Assembly: GCA_948099385.1 (NCBI GenBank)
Contig: CANUEZ040000191.1
Coordinates: 6,014,001-6,078,000, forward strand
DNA: 64,000 nucleotides
Source: Fasciola hepatica
Taxonomy: Eukaryota > Platyhelminthes > Trematoda > Plagiorchiida > Fasciolidae
Reading direction: 5' to 3'
Below, in pieces: positions 25,049 through 39,900 of the stretch (positions are counted from its first letter, which is position 1; the number at the start of each line of letters is the position of its first letter). A program made the translations under genes and the position numbers. Under the pieces are notes generated by a model that saw only the letters and a list, made by a program, of their open reading frames with translations, was not told the origin of the DNA and searched no databases.

Positions 25049-28000
25049 CTATGTTCCATCACTTCTCTATTTATGGGCCTAAGTAAAACCAAGGCATTCC
25101 CTTATGAACAATCCACACACAGATTGCTCATACAATGCAATAGAGCAGTAGCAGATTAGATTTGTATAATATGATTCTCCATGCAGCTTGAACACTGAAC
25201 TGACCATTGAAAATTATGGAAGCACTGTACAGCTGTTTGATCCGCTAAGGGAATCATGAGCATTGCACATGGACAGAGCCCACACGGGGACACGAACAAG
25301 GGTTGGGGTGAACGAATGTCAGTCGAACACCCAAACCACAAGGCTATCCGATATGGGTCTCAACGATTTGTTCAACATATACAATACATGATATAGCACA
25401 ATCCCAAAATTGGCGTCGGCCTCCGCATTAGCTTTGAACGGTAACTACCGAATTCTCGCACACCGATCCAATCCTATGTTCCATCGATTCTCTATTTATG
25501 GGCCTAAGTAAAACCAAGGCATTCCCTTATGAAAAATGCACACAGATTACTCATACAATGCAATAGAGCAGTAGCAGAGTAGATTTGTATTATATGATTC
25601 TAAATGCAGCTTGAACACTGAACTGACCATTGAAAATTATGGAAGCACTGTACAGCTGTTTGATCCGCTAAGGGAATCATGAGCATTGCACATGGACAGA
25701 GCCCACACGGGGACACGAACAAGGGTTGGGGTGAACGAACGTCAGTCGAACACCCAAATCACAAGGCTATCCGATATGGGTCTCAACGCTTTGTTCAACA
25801 TATACAATACATGATATAGCACAATCCCCAAATTGGCTGCGGCTTTCGCTTTCGCTTTTAACGGTAACAACGAAATTCTCGCACACCGATCCAATCCTAT
25901 GTTCCATCACTTCTCTATTTATGGGCCTATGTAAAACCATGGCATTCCCTTATGAACAATCCCCACACAGATTGCTCATACAATGCAATAGAGCAGTAGC
26001 AGAGTAGATTTGTATTATATGATTCTCCATGCAGCTTGAACACTGAACTGACCATTGAAAATTATGGAAGCACTGTACAGCTGTTTGATCCGCTAAGGGA
26101 ATCATGAGCACTGCACATGGACAGAGCCCACACGGGGACACGAACAAGGGTCGGGGTGAACGAATTTCAGTCGAACACCCAAACCACAAGGCTATCCGAT
26201 ATGGGTCTCAACGCTTTGTTCAACATATACACTACATGATATAGCATAATCCCCAAATTGGCTTCGGCTTTCGCTTTCGCTTTGAACGGTAACAATCAAA
26301 TTCTCGCACACCGATCCAATCCTATGTTCCATCACTTCTCTATTTATGGGCCTAAGTAAAACCAAGGCATTCCCTTATGAACAATCCCCACACAGATTGC
26401 TCATACAATGCAATAGAGCAGTAGCAGAGTAGATTTGTATAATATGATTCTCCATGCAGCTTGAACACTGAACTGACCATTGAAAATTATGGAAGCACTG
26501 TACAGCTGTTTGATCCGCTAAGGGAATCATGAGCATTGCACATGGACAGAGCCCACACGGGGACACGAACAAGGGTTGGGGTGAACGAAAGTCAGTCGAA
26601 CACCCAAACTACAAGGCTATCCGATATGGGTCTGAACGCTTTGTTCAACATATACACTACATGATATAGCACAATCCCCAAATTGGCTTCGGCCTCCGCA
26701 TTAGCTTTGAACGGTAACAACCAAATTCTCGCACACCGATCCAATCCTATGTTCCATCAATTCTCTATTTATGGGCCTAAGTAAAACCAAGGCATTCCCT
26801 TATGAACAATCCCCACACAGATTGCTCATACAATGCAATAGAGCAGTAGCAGAGTAGATTTGTATTATATGATTCTCCATGCAGCTTGAACACTGAACTG
26901 ACTATTGAAAATTCAGGAAGCACTGTACAGCTGTTTGATCCGCTAAGGGAATCATGAGCATTGCACATGGACAGAGCCCACACGGGGACACGAACAAGGG
27001 TTTGGGTGAACGAATGTCAGTCGAACACCCAAACCACAAGGCTATCCGATATGGGTCTCAACGCTTTGTTCAACATATACAATACATGATATAGCACAAT
27101 CACCAAATTGGATTCGGCCTCCGCATTAGCTTTGAACGGTAACAACCAAATTCTCGCACACCGATCCAATCCTATGTTCCATCACTTCTCTATTTATGGG
27201 CCTAAGTAAAACCAAGGCATTCCCTTATGAACAATCCCCACACAGATTGCTCATACAATGCAATAGAGCAGTAGCAGAGTAGATTTGTATTATATGATTC
27301 TCCATTCAGCTTGAACACTGAACTGACCATTGAAAATTATGGAAGCACTGTACAGCTGTTTGATACGCTAAGGGAATCATGAGCATTGCACATGGACAGA
27401 GCCCACACGGGGACACGAACAAGGGTTGGGGTGAACGAACGTCAGTGGAACACCCAAACCACAAGGCTATCCGAAATTGGTCTCAACGCTTTGTTCAAAA
27501 TATACAATACATGATAAAGCACAATCCTCAAATTGGCTTCGGCTTTCGCTTTCGCTTTGAACGGTAACAACCAAATTCTCGCGCACCGATCCAATCCTAT
27601 GTTCCATCACTTCTCTATTTATGGGCCTAAGTAAAACCAAGGCATTCCCTTATGAACAATCCCCACACAGATTGCTCATACAATGCAATAGAGCAGTAGC
27701 AGAGTAGATTTGTATAATATGATTCTCCATGCAGCTTGAACACTGAACTGACTATTGAAAATTCAGGAAGCACTGTACAGCTGTTTGATCCGCTAAGGGA
27801 ATCATAAGCATTGCACATGGACAGAGCCCACACGGGGACACGAACAAGGGTTTGGGTGAACGAATGTCAGTCGAACACCCAAACCACAAGGCTATCCGAT
27901 ATGGGTCTCAAAGCTTTGTTCAACATATACACTACATGATATAGCACAATCCCCAAATTGGCTTCGGCCTCCGCATTAGCTTTGAACGGTAACAACCAAA

Positions 28001-29719
28001 TTCTCGCACACCGATCCAATCCTATGTTCCATCAATTCTCTATTTATGGGCCTAAGTAAAACCAAGGCATTCCCTTATGAACAATCCCCACACAGATTGC
28101 TCATACAATGCAATAGAGCAGTAGCAGAGTAGATTTGTATAATATGATTCTCCATGCAGCTTGAACACTGAACTGACTATTGAAAATTCAGGAAGCACTG
28201 TACAGCTGTTTGATCCGCTAAGGGAATCATGAGCATTGCACATGGACAGAGCCCACACGGGGACACGAACAAGGGTTTGGGTGAACGAATGTCAGTCGAA
28301 CACCCAAACCACAAGGCTATCCGAAATGGGTCTCAACGCTTTGTTCAAAATATGCACTACATGATATAGCACAATCCCCAAATTGGCTTCGGCTTTCGCT
28401 TTCGCTTTGAACGGTAACAACCAAATTCTCGCGCACCGATCCAATCCTATGTTCCATCACTTCTCTATTTATGGGCCTAAGTAAAACCAAGGCATTCCCT
28501 TATGAACAATCTACACAGATTGCTCATACAATGCAATAGAGCAGTAGCAGAGTAGATTTGTATAATATGATGCTCCATGCAGCTTGAACACTGAACTGAC
28601 CATTGAAAATGATGGAAGCACTGTACAGCTGTTTGATCCGCTAAGGGAATCATGAGCATTGCACATGGACAGAGCCCACACGGGGACACGAACAAGGGTC
28701 GGGGTGAACGAACGTCAGTCGAACACCCAAACCACAAGGCTATCCGAAATGGGTCTCAAAGCTTTGTTCAAAATATACAATACATGATATAGCACAATCC
28801 CCAAATTGGATTCGGCCTCCGCATTAGCTTTGAACGGTAACAACCAAATTCTCGCACACCGATCCAATCCTATGTTCCATCACTTCTCTATTTATGGGCC
28901 TAAGTAAAACCAAGGTATTCCCTTATGAAAAATCCCCACACAGATTGCTCATACAATGCAATAGAGCAGTAGCAGAGTAGATTTGTATTATATGATTCTC
29001 CATGCAGCTTGAACACTGAACTGACCATTGAAAATGATGGAAGCACTGTACAGCTGTTTGATCCGCTAAGGGAATCATGAGCATTGCACATGGACAGAGC
29101 CCACACGGGGACACGAACAAGGGTTGGGGTGAACGAATGTCAGTCGAACACCCAAACCACAAGGCTATCCGATATGGGTCTCAACGCTTTGTTCAACATA
29201 TACACTACATGATATAGCACAATCCCCAAATTGGATTCGGATTTCGCTTTCGCTTTCAACGGTAATAATCAAATTCTCGCACACCGATCCAATCCTATGT
29301 TCCATCACTTCTCTATTTATGGGCCTAAGTAAAACCAAGGCATTCCCTTATGAACAATCCCCACACAGATTGCTCATACAATGCAATAGAGCAGTAGCAG
29401 AGTAGATTTGTATAATATGATTCTCCATGCAGCTTGAACACTGAACTGACCATTGAAAATGATGGAAGCACTGTACAGCTGTTTGATCCGCTAAGGGAAT
29501 CATGAGCATTGCACATGGACAGAGCCCACACGGGGACACGAACAAGGGTTTGGGTGAACGAACGTCAGTCGAACACCCAAACCACAAGGCTATCCGAAAT
29601 GGGTCTGAACGCTTTGTTCAAAATATGCACTACATGATATAGCACAATCCCCAAATTGGATTCGGCTTTCGCTTTCGCTTTGAACGGTAACAACCAAATT
29701 CTCGCGCACCGATCCAATC
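25049..29719 (+). repeat. Mixed monomers 60-70, rich in CCTCCGCATTAG cassettes
   Basis: The alternative cassette appears at about 25418, 26693, 27119, 27968 and 28815. A second local marker, GACTATTGAAAATTCAGG, occurs in monomers 64, 66 and 67. Monomer 61 is a 423 bp unit with GAAAAATGCACACAG, and monomer 68 a 423 bp unit with AATCTACACAG. No single HOR order holds across the block; variants appear in changing combinations. Confidence 0.8.
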
Positions 29720-32266
29720 CTATGTTCCATCACTTCTCTATTTATGGGCCTAAGTAAAACCAAGGCATTCCCTTATGAACAATCTACACAGATTGCTCAT
29801 ACAATGCAATAGAGCAGTAGGAGAGTAGATTTGTATAATATGATGCTCCATGCAGCTTGAACACTGAACTGACCATTGAAAATGATGGAAGCACTGTACA
29901 GCTGTTTGATCCGCTAAGGGAATCATAAGCATTGCACATGGACAGAGCCCACACGGGGACACGAACAAGGGTCGGGGTGAACGAACGTCAGTCGAACACC
30001 CAAACCACAAGGCTATCCGAAATGGGTCTCAACGCTTTGTTCAAAATATACAATACATGATATAGCACAATCCCCAAATTGGATTCGGCCTCCGCATTAG
30101 CTTTGAACGGTAACAACCAAATTCTCGCACACCGATCCAATCCTATGTTCCATCACTTCTCTATTTATGGGCCTAAGTAAAACCAAGGCATTCCCTTATG
30201 AACAATCCCCACACAGATTGCTCATACAATGCAATAGAGCAGTAGCAGAGTAGATTTGTATAATATGATTCTCCATGCAGCTTGAACACTGAACTGACCA
30301 TTGAAAATGATGGAAGCACTGTACAGCTGTTTGATCCGCTAAGGGAATCATGAGCATTGCACATGGACAGAGCCCACACGGGGACACGAACAAGGGTTGG
30401 GGTGAACGAATGTCAGTCGAACACACAAACCACAAGGCTATCCGATATGGGTCTCAACGCTTTGTTCAACATATACACTACATGATATAGCACAATCCCC
30501 AAATTGGATTCGGATTTCGCTTTCGCTTTCAACGGTAATAATCAAATTCTCGCACACGGATCCAATCCTATGTTCCATCACTTCTCTATTTATGGGCCTA
30601 AGTAAAACCAAGGCATTCCCTTATGAACAATCCCCACACAGATTGCTCATACAATGCAATAGAGCAGTAGCAGAGTAGATTTGTATAATATGATTCTCCA
30701 TGCAGCTTGAACACTGAACTGACTATTGAAAATTCAGGAAGCACTGTACAGCTGTTTGATCCGCTAAGGGAATCATGAGCATTGCACATGGACAGAGCCC
30801 ACACGGGGACACGAACAAGGGTTTGGGTGAACGAATGTCAGTCGAACACCCAAACCACAAGGCTATCCGATATGGGTCTCAAAGCTTTGTTCAACATATA
30901 CACTACATGATATAGCACAATCCCCAAATTGGATTCGGCTTTCGCTTTCGCTTTGAACGGTAACAACCAAATTCTCGCACACCGATCCAATCCTATGTTC
31001 CATCACTTCTCTATTTATGGGCCTAAGTAAAACCAAGGCATTCCCTTATGAACAATCCCCACACAGATTGCTCATACAATGCAATAGAGCAGTAGCAGAG
31101 TAGATTTGTATAATATGATTCTCCATGCAGCTTGAACACTGAACTGACCATTGAAAATGATGGAAGCACTGTACAGCTGTTTGATCCGCTAAGGGAATCA
31201 TGAGCATTGCACATGGACAGAGCCCACACGGGGACACGAACAAGGGTTGGGGTGAACGAATGTCAGTCGAACACCCAAACCACAAGGCTATCCGATATGG
31301 GTCTGAACGCTTTGTTCAACATATACACTACATGATATAGCATAATCCCCAAATTGGCTTCGGCTTTCGCTTTCGCTTTCAACGGTAATAATCAAATTCT
31401 CGCACACCGATCCAATCCTATGTTCCATCACTTCTCTATTTATGGGCCTAAGTAAAACCAAGGCATTCCCTTATGAACAATCCCCACACAGATTGCTCAT
31501 ACAATGCAATAGAGCATAGCAGAGTAGATTTGTATAATATGATTCTCCATGCAGCTTGAACACTGAACTGACCATTGAAAATTATGGAAGCACTGTACAG
31601 CTGTTTGATCCGCTAAGGGAATCATAAGCATTGCACATGGACAGAGCCCACACGGGGACACGAACAAGGGTCGGGGTGAACGAACGTCAGTCGAACACCC
31701 AAACCACAAGGCTATCCGAAATGGGTCTCAACGCTTTGTTCAAAATATACACTACATGATATAGCACAATCCCCAAATTGGATTCGGCTTTCGCTTTCGC
31801 TTTGAACGGTAACAACCAAATTCTCGCACACCGATCCAATCCTATGTTCCATCACTTCTCTATTTATGGGCCTAAGTAAAACCAAGGTATTCCCTTATGA
31901 ACAATCCCCACACAGATTGCTCATACAATGCAATAGAGCAGTAGCAGAGTAGATTTGTATTATATGATTCTCCATGCAGCTTGAACACTGAACTGACCAT
32001 TGAAAATGATGGAAGCACTGTACAGCTGTTTGATCCGCTAAGGGAATCATGAGCATTGCACATGGACAGAGCCCACACGGGGACACGAACAAGGGTTTGG
32101 GTGAACGAACGTCAGTCGAACACCCAAACCACAAGGCTATCCGATATGGGTCTCAACGCTTTGTTCAACATATACACTACATGATATAGCATAATCCCCA
32201 AATTGGCTTCGGCTTTCGCTTTCGCTTTGAACGGTACCAATCAAATTCTCGCACACCGATCCAATC
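29720..32266 (+). repeat. 6-mer higher-order repeat, copy 1 (monomers 71-76)
   Basis: Ordered markers: CAGTAGGAGAG with GATGCTCC, then CACACAAACCAC with CACACGGATCC (a BamHI site), then GACTATTGAAAATTCAGG, then TCTGAACGC with GGTAATAATC, then the one-base loss GAGCATAGCAG (31515), then CCAAGGTATTCC with GGTACCAATC. The order repeats 2549 bp downstream. Monomer 71 itself resembles monomer 68. Confidence 0.9.
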
Positions 32267-34815
32267 CTATGTTCCATCACTTCTCTATTTATGGGCCTAA
32301 GTAAAACCAAGGCATTCCCTTATGAACAATCCCCACACAGATTGCTCATACAATGCAATAGAGCAGTAGGAGAGTAGATTTGTATAATATGATGCTCCAT
32401 GCAGCTTGAACACTGAACTGACCATTGAAAATGATGGAAGCACTGTACAGCTGTTTGATCCGCTAAGGGAATCATAAGCATTGCACATGGACAGAGCCCA
32501 CACGGGGACACGAACAAGGGTCGGGGTGAACGAACGTCAGTCGAACACCCAAACCACAAGGCTATCCGAAATGGGTCTCAACGCTTTGTTCAAAATATAC
32601 AATACATGATATAGCACAATCCCCAAATTGGATTCGGCCTCCGCATTAGCTTTGAACGGTAACAACCAAATTCTCGCACACCGATCCAATCCTATGTTCC
32701 ATCACTTCTCTGTTTATGGGCCTAAGTAAAACCAAGGCATTCCCTTATGAACAATCCCCACACAGATTGCTCATACAATGCAATAGAGCAGTAGCAGAGT
32801 AGATTTGTATAATATGATTCTCCATGCAGCTTGAACACTGAACTGACCATTGAAAATGATGGAAGCACTGTACAGCTGTTTGATCCGCTAAGGGAATCAT
32901 GAGCATTGCACATGGACAGAGCCCACACGGGGACACGAACAAGGGTTGGGGTGAACGAATGTCAGTCGAACACACAAACCACAAGGCTATCCGATATGGG
33001 TCTCAACGCTTTGTTCAACATATACACTACATGATATAGCACAATCCCCAAATTGGATTCGGATTTCGCTTTCGCTTTCAACGGTAATAATCAAATTCTC
33101 GCACACGGATCCAATCCTATGTTCCATCACTTCTCTATTTATGGGCCTAAGTAAAACCAAGGCATTCCCTTATGAACAATCCCCACACAGATTGCTCATA
33201 CAATGCAATAGAGCAGTAGCAGAGTAGATTTGTATAATATGATTCTCCATGCAGCTTGAACACTGAACTGACTATTGAAAATTCAGGAAGCACTGTACAG
33301 CTGTTTGATCCGCTAAGGGAATCATGAGCATTGCACATGGACAGAGCCCACACGGGGACACGAACAAGGGTTGGGGTGAACGAATGTCAGTCGAACACCC
33401 AAACCACAAGGCTATCCGATATGGGTCTCAAAGCTTTGTTCAACATATACACTACATGATATAGCACAATCCCCAAATTGGCTTCGGCCTCCGCATTAGC
33501 TTTGAACGGTAACAACGAACTTCTCGCACACCGATCCAATCCTATGTTCCATCACTTCTCTATTTATGGGCCTAAGTAAAACCAAGGCATTCCCTTATGA
33601 ACAATCCCCACACAGATTGCTCATACAATGCAATAGAGCAGTAGCAGAGTAGATTTGTATAATATGATTCTCCATGCAGCTTGAACACTGAACTGACCAT
33701 TGAAAATGATGGAAGCACTGTACAGCTGTTTGATCCGCTAAGGGAATCATGAGCATTGCACATGGACAGAGCCCACACGGGGACACGAACAAGGGTTGGG
33801 GTGAACGAATGTCAGTCGAACACCCAAACCACAAGGCTATCCGATATGGGTCTGAACGCTTTGTTCAACATATACACTACATGATATAGCATAATCCCCA
33901 AATTGGCTTCGGCTTTCGCTTTCGCTTTCAACGGTAATAATCAAATTCTCGCACACCGATCCAATCCTATGTTCCATCACTTCTCTATTTATGGGCCTAA
34001 GTAAAACCAAGGCATTCCCTTATGAACAATCCCCACACAGATTGCTCATACAATGCAATAGAGCATAGCAGAGTAGATTTGTATAATATGATTCTCCATG
34101 CAGCTTGAACACTGAACTGACCATTGAAAATTATGGAAGCACTGTACAGCTGTTTGATCCGCTAAGGGAATCATAAGCATTGCACATGGACAGAGCCCAC
34201 ACGGGGACACGAACAAGGGTCGGGGTGAACGAACGTCAGTCGAACACCCAAACCACAAGGCTATCCGAAATGGGTCTCAACGCTTTGTTCAAAATATACA
34301 CTACATGATATAGCACAATCCCCAAATTGGATTCGGCTTTCGCTTTCGCTTTGAACGGTAACAACCAAATTCTCGCACACCGATCCAATCCTATGTTCCA
34401 TCACTTCTCTATTTATGGGCCTAAGTAAAACCAAGGTATTCCCTTATGAACAATCCCCACACAGATTGCTCATACAATGCAATAGAGCAGTAGCAGAGTA
34501 GATTTGTATTATATGATTCTCCATGCAGCTTGAACACTGAACTGACCATTGAAAATGATGGAAGCACTGTACAGCTGTTTGATCCGCTAAGGGAATCATG
34601 AGCATTGCACATGGACAGAGCCCACACGGGGACACGAACAAGGGTTTGGGTGAACGAACGTCAGTCGAACACCCAAACCACAAGGCTATCCGATATGGGT
34701 CTCAACGCTTTGTTCAACATATACACTACATGATATAGCATAATCCCCAAATTGGCTTCGGCTTTCGCTTTCGCTTTGAACGGTACCAATCAAATTCTCG
34801 CACACCGATCCAATC
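32267..34815 (+). repeat. 6-mer higher-order repeat, copy 2 (monomers 77-82)
   Basis: Same marker order as the previous block at an offset of 2549 bp. Monomers 74-76 and 80-82 look identical by eye, and monomers 72 and 78 differ by one base near 32712. The main contrast is in monomer 79, whose tail carries CCTCCGCATTAG and ACGAACTTCTCGC where monomer 73 has the plain hexamer cassette. Monomer 77 also keeps the full-length CCCCACACAG tract that monomer 71 has lost. Confidence 0.9.
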
Positions 34816-36514
34816 CTATGTTCCATCACTTCTCTATTTATGGGCCTAAGTAAAACCAAGGCATTCCCTTATGAACAATCCCCACACAGATTGCTCATAC
34901 AATGCAATAGAGCAGTAGCAGAGTAGATTTGTATTATATGATTCTCCATGCAGCTTGAACACTGAACTGACCATTGAAAATGATGGAAGCACTGTACAGC
35001 TGTTTGATCCGCTAAGGGAATCATGAGCATTGCACATGGACAGAGCCCACACGGGGACACGAACAAGGGTTTGGGTGAACGAACGTCAGTCGAACACCCA
35101 AACCACAAGGCTATCCGATATGGGTCTCAACGCTTTGTTCAACATATACACTACACGATATAGCATAATCCCCAAATTGGCTTCGGCTTTCGCTTTCGCT
35201 TTCAACGGTAATAATCAAATTCTCGCACACCGATCCAATCCTATGTTCCATCACTTCTCTATTTATGGGCCTAAGTAAAACCAAGGCATTCCCTTATGAA
35301 CAATCCCCACACAGATTGCTCATACAATGCAATAGAGCATAGCAGAGTAGATTTGTATAATATGATTCTCCATGCAGCTTGAACACTGAACTGACCATTG
35401 AAAATTATGGAAGCACTGTACAGCTGTTTGATCCGCTAAGGGAATCATAAGCATTGCACATGGACAGAGCCCACACGGGGACACGAACAAGGGTCGGGGT
35501 GAACGAACGTCAGTCGAACACCCAAACCACAAGGCTATCCGAAATGGGTCTCAACGCTTTGTTCAAAATATACACTACATGATATAGCACAATCCCCAAA
35601 TTGGATTCGGCTTTCGCTTTCGCTTTGAACGGTAACAACCAAATTCTCGCACACCGATCCAATCCTATGTTCCATCACTTCTCTATTTATGGGCCTAAGT
35701 AAAACCAAGGTATTCCCTTATGAACAATCCCCACACAGATTGCTCATACAATGCAATAGAGCAGTAGCAGAGTAGATTTGTATTATATGATTCTCCATGC
35801 AGCTTGAACACTGAACTGACCATTGAAAATGATGGAAGCACTGTACAGCTGTTTGATCCGCTAAGGGAATCATGAGCATTGCACATGGACAGAGCCCACA
35901 CGGGGACACGAACAAGGGTTTGGGTGAACGAACGTCAGTCGAACACCCAAACCACAAGGCTATCCGATATGGGTCTCAACGCTTTGTTCAACATATACAC
36001 TACATGATATAGCATAATCCCCAAATTGGCTTCGGCTTTCGCTTTCGCTTTGAACGGTACCAATCAAATTCTCGCACACCGATCCAATCCTATGTTCCAT
36101 CACTTCTCTATTTATGGGCCTAAGTAAAACCAAGGCATTCCCTTATGAACAATCCCCACACAGATTGCTCATACAATGCAATAGAGCAGTAGCAGAGTAG
36201 ATTTGTATTATATGATTCTCCATGCAGCTTGAACACTGAACTGACCATTGAAAATGATGGAAGCACTGTACAGCTGTTTGATCCGCTAAGGGAATCATGA
36301 GCATTGCACATGGACAGAGCCCACACGGGGACACGAACAAGGGTTTGGGTGAACGAACGTCAGTCGAACACCCAAACCACAAGGCTATCCGATATGGGTC
36401 TCAACGCTTTGTTCAACATATACACTACACGATATAGCATAATCCCCAAATTGGCTTCGGCTTTCGCTTTCGCTTTCAACGGTAATAATCAAATTCTCGC
36501 ACACCGATCCAATC
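33967..36514 (+). repeat. Trimer higher-order repeat, 2 copies of 1274 bp
   Basis: Monomers 81-83 (33967-35240) and 84-86 (35241-36514) look identical by eye, including the one-base losses at 34064 and 35338, CCAAGGTATTCC, GGTACCAATC, and CACTACACGATATAGC near 35150 and 36424. The first trimer overlaps the end of the 6-mer HOR, so the 6-mer predates the trimer duplication. The apparent identity implies a very recent event or an assembly duplication. Confidence 0.9.
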
Positions 36515-36939
36515 CTATGTTCCATCACTTCTCTATTTATGGGCCTAAGTAAAACCAAGGCATTCCCTTATGAACAATCCCCACACAGATTGCTCATACA
36601 ATGCAATAGAGCAGTAGCAGAGTAGATTTGTATTATATGATTCTCCATGCAGCTTGAACACTGAACTGACCATTGAAAATGATGGAAGCACTGTACAGCT
36701 GTTTGATCCGCTAAGGGAATCATGAGCATTGCACATGGACAGAGCCCACACGGGGACACGAACAAGGGTTTGAATGAACGAACGTCAGTCGAACACCCAA
36801 ACCACAAGGCTATCCGATATGGGTCTCAACGCTTTGTTCAACATATACACTACATGATATAGCACAATCCCCAAATTGGCTTCGGCTTTCGCTTTCGCTT
36901 TGAACGGTAACAACCAAATTCTCGCACACCGATCCAATC
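36515..36939 (+). repeat. Transition monomer 87 with GGGTTTGAATGAACG
   Basis: This monomer resembles 83 and 86 at its head but has the marker GGGTTTGAATGAACG (36767), shared with monomers 103 (43568) and 111 (46966). It separates the trimer block from the dimer block; monomer 103 takes the equivalent place at the dimer block's right edge. Confidence 0.75.
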
Positions 36940-39900
36940 CTATGTTCCATCAATTCTCTATTTATGGGTCTAAGTAAAACCAAGGCATTCCCTTATGAAC
37001 AATCCCCACACAGATTGCTCATACAATGCAATAGAGCAGTAGCAGAGTAGATTTGTATAATATGATTCTCCATGCAGCTTGAACACTGAACTGACCATTG
37101 AAAATGATGGAAGCACTGTACAGCTGTTTGATCCGCTAAGGGAATCATGAGCATTGCACATGGACAGAGCCCACACGGGGACACGAACAAGGGTCGGGGT
37201 GAACGAACGTCAGTGGAACACCCAAACCACAAGGCTATCCGATATGGGTCTCAACGCTTTGTTCAACATATACACTACATGATATAGCATAATCCCCAAA
37301 TTGGCTTCGGCTTTCGCTTTCGCTTTCAACGGTAATAATCAAATTCTCGCACACCGATCCAATCCTATGTTCCATCACTTCTCTATTTATGGGCCTAAGT
37401 AAAACCAAGGCATTCCCTTATGAACAATCCCCACACAGATTGCTCATACAATGCAATAGAGCAGTAGCAGAGTAGATTTGTATAATATGATTCTCCATGC
37501 AGCTTGAACACTGAACTGACCATTGAAAATTATGGAAGCACTGTACAGCTGTTTGATCCGCTAAGGGAATCATGAGCATTGCACATGGACAGAGCCCACA
37601 CGGGGACACGAACAAGGGTCGGGGTGAACGAACGTCAGTGGAACACCCAAATCACAAGGCTATCCGATATGGGTCTCAACGCTTTGTTCAAAATATACAC
37701 TACATGATATAGCACAATCCCCAAATTGGCTTCGGCTTTCGCTTTCGCTTTGAACGGTAACAACCAAATTCTCGCGCACCGATCCAATCCTATGTTCCAT
37801 CACTTCTCTATTTATGGGCCTAAGTAAAACCAAGGCATTCCCTTATGAACAATCCCCACACAGATTGCTCATACAATGCAATAGAGCAGTAGCAGAGTAG
37901 ATTTGTATAATATGATTCTCCATGCAGCTTGAACACTGAACTGACCATTGAAAATTATGGAAGCACTGTACAGCTGTTTGATCCGCTAAAGGAATCATGA
38001 GCATTGCACATGGACAGAGCCCACACGGGGACACGAACAAGGGTTGGGGTGAACGAATGTCAGTCGAACACCCAAACCACAAGGCTATCCGATATGGGTC
38101 TCAACGCTTTGTTCAACATATACACTACATGATATAGCATAATCCCCAAATTGGCTTCGGCTTTCGCTTTCGCTTTCAACGGTAATAATCAAATTCTCGC
38201 ACACCGATCCAATCCTATGTTCCATCACTTCTCTATTTATGGGCCTAAGTAAAACCAAGGCATTCCCTTATGAACAATCCCCACACAGATTGCTCATACA
38301 ATGCAATAGAGCAGTAGCAGAGTAGATTTGTATAATATGATTCTCCATGCAGCTTGAACACTGAACTGACCATTGAAAATTATGGAAGCACTGTACAGCT
38401 GTTTGATCCGCTAAGGGAATCATGAGCATTGCACATGGACAGAGCCCACACGGGGACACGAACAAGGGTCGGGGTGAACGAACGTCAGTGGAACACCCAA
38501 ATCACAAGGCTATCCGATATGGGTCTCAACGCTTTGTTCAACATATACACTACATGATATAGCACAATCCCCAAATTGGCTTCGGCTTTCGCTTTCGCTT
38601 TGAACGGTAACAACCAAATTCTCGCGCACCGATCCAATCCTATGTTCCATCACTTCTCTATTTATGGGCCTAAGTAAAACCAAGGCATTCCCTTATGAAC
38701 AATCCCCACACAGATTGCTCATACAATGCAATAGAGCAGTAGCAGAGTAGATTTGTATAATATGATTCTCCATGCAGCTTGAACACTGAACTGACCATTG
38801 AAAATTATGGAAGCACTGTACAGCTGTTTGATCCGCTAAAGGAATCATGAGCATTGCACATGGACAGAGCCCACACGGGGACACGAACAAGGGTTGGGGT
38901 GAACGAATGTCAGTCGAACACCCAAACCACAAGGCTATCCGATATGGGTCTCAACGCTTTGTTCAACATATACACTACATGATATAGCATAATCCCCAAA
39001 TTGGCTTCGGCTTTCGCTTTCGCTTTCAACGGTAATAATCAAATTCTCGCACACCGATCCAATCCTATGTTCCATCACTTCTCTATTTATGGGCCTAAGT
39101 AAAACCAAGGCATTCCCTTATGAACAATCCCCACACAGATTGCTCATACAATGCAATAGAGCAGTAGCAGAGTAGATTTGTATAATATGATTCTCCATGC
39201 AGCTTGAACACTGAACTGACCATTGAAAATGATGGAAGCACTGTACAGCTGTTTGATCCGCTAAGGGAATCATGAGCATTGCACATGGACAGAGCCCACA
39301 CGGGGACACGAACAAGGGTCGGGGTGAACGAACGTCAGTGGAACACACAAATCACAAGGCTATCCGATATGGGTCTCAACGCTTTGTTCAAAATATACAC
39401 TACATGATATAGCACAATCCCCAAATTGGCTTCGGCTTTCGCTTTCGCTTTGAACGGTAACAACCAAATTCTCGCGCACCGATCCAATCCTATGTTCCAT
39501 CACTTCTCTATTTATGGGCCTAAGTAAAACCAAGGCATTCCCTTATGAACAATCCCCACACAGATTGCTCATACAATGCAATAGAGCAGTAGCAGAGTAG
39601 ATTTGTATAATATGATTCTCCATGCAGCTTGAACACTGAACTGACCATTGAAAATGATGGAAGCACTGTACAGCTGTTTGATCCGCTAAGGGAATCATGA
39701 GCATTGCACATGGACAGAGCCCACACGGGGACACGAACAAGGGTCGGGGTGAACGAACGTCAGTGGAACACCCAAACCACAAGGCTATCCGATATGGGTC
39801 TCAACGCTTTGTTCAACATATACACTACATGATATAGCATAATCCCCAAATTGGCTTCGGCTTTCGCTTTCGCTTTCAACGGTAATAATCAAATTCTCGC

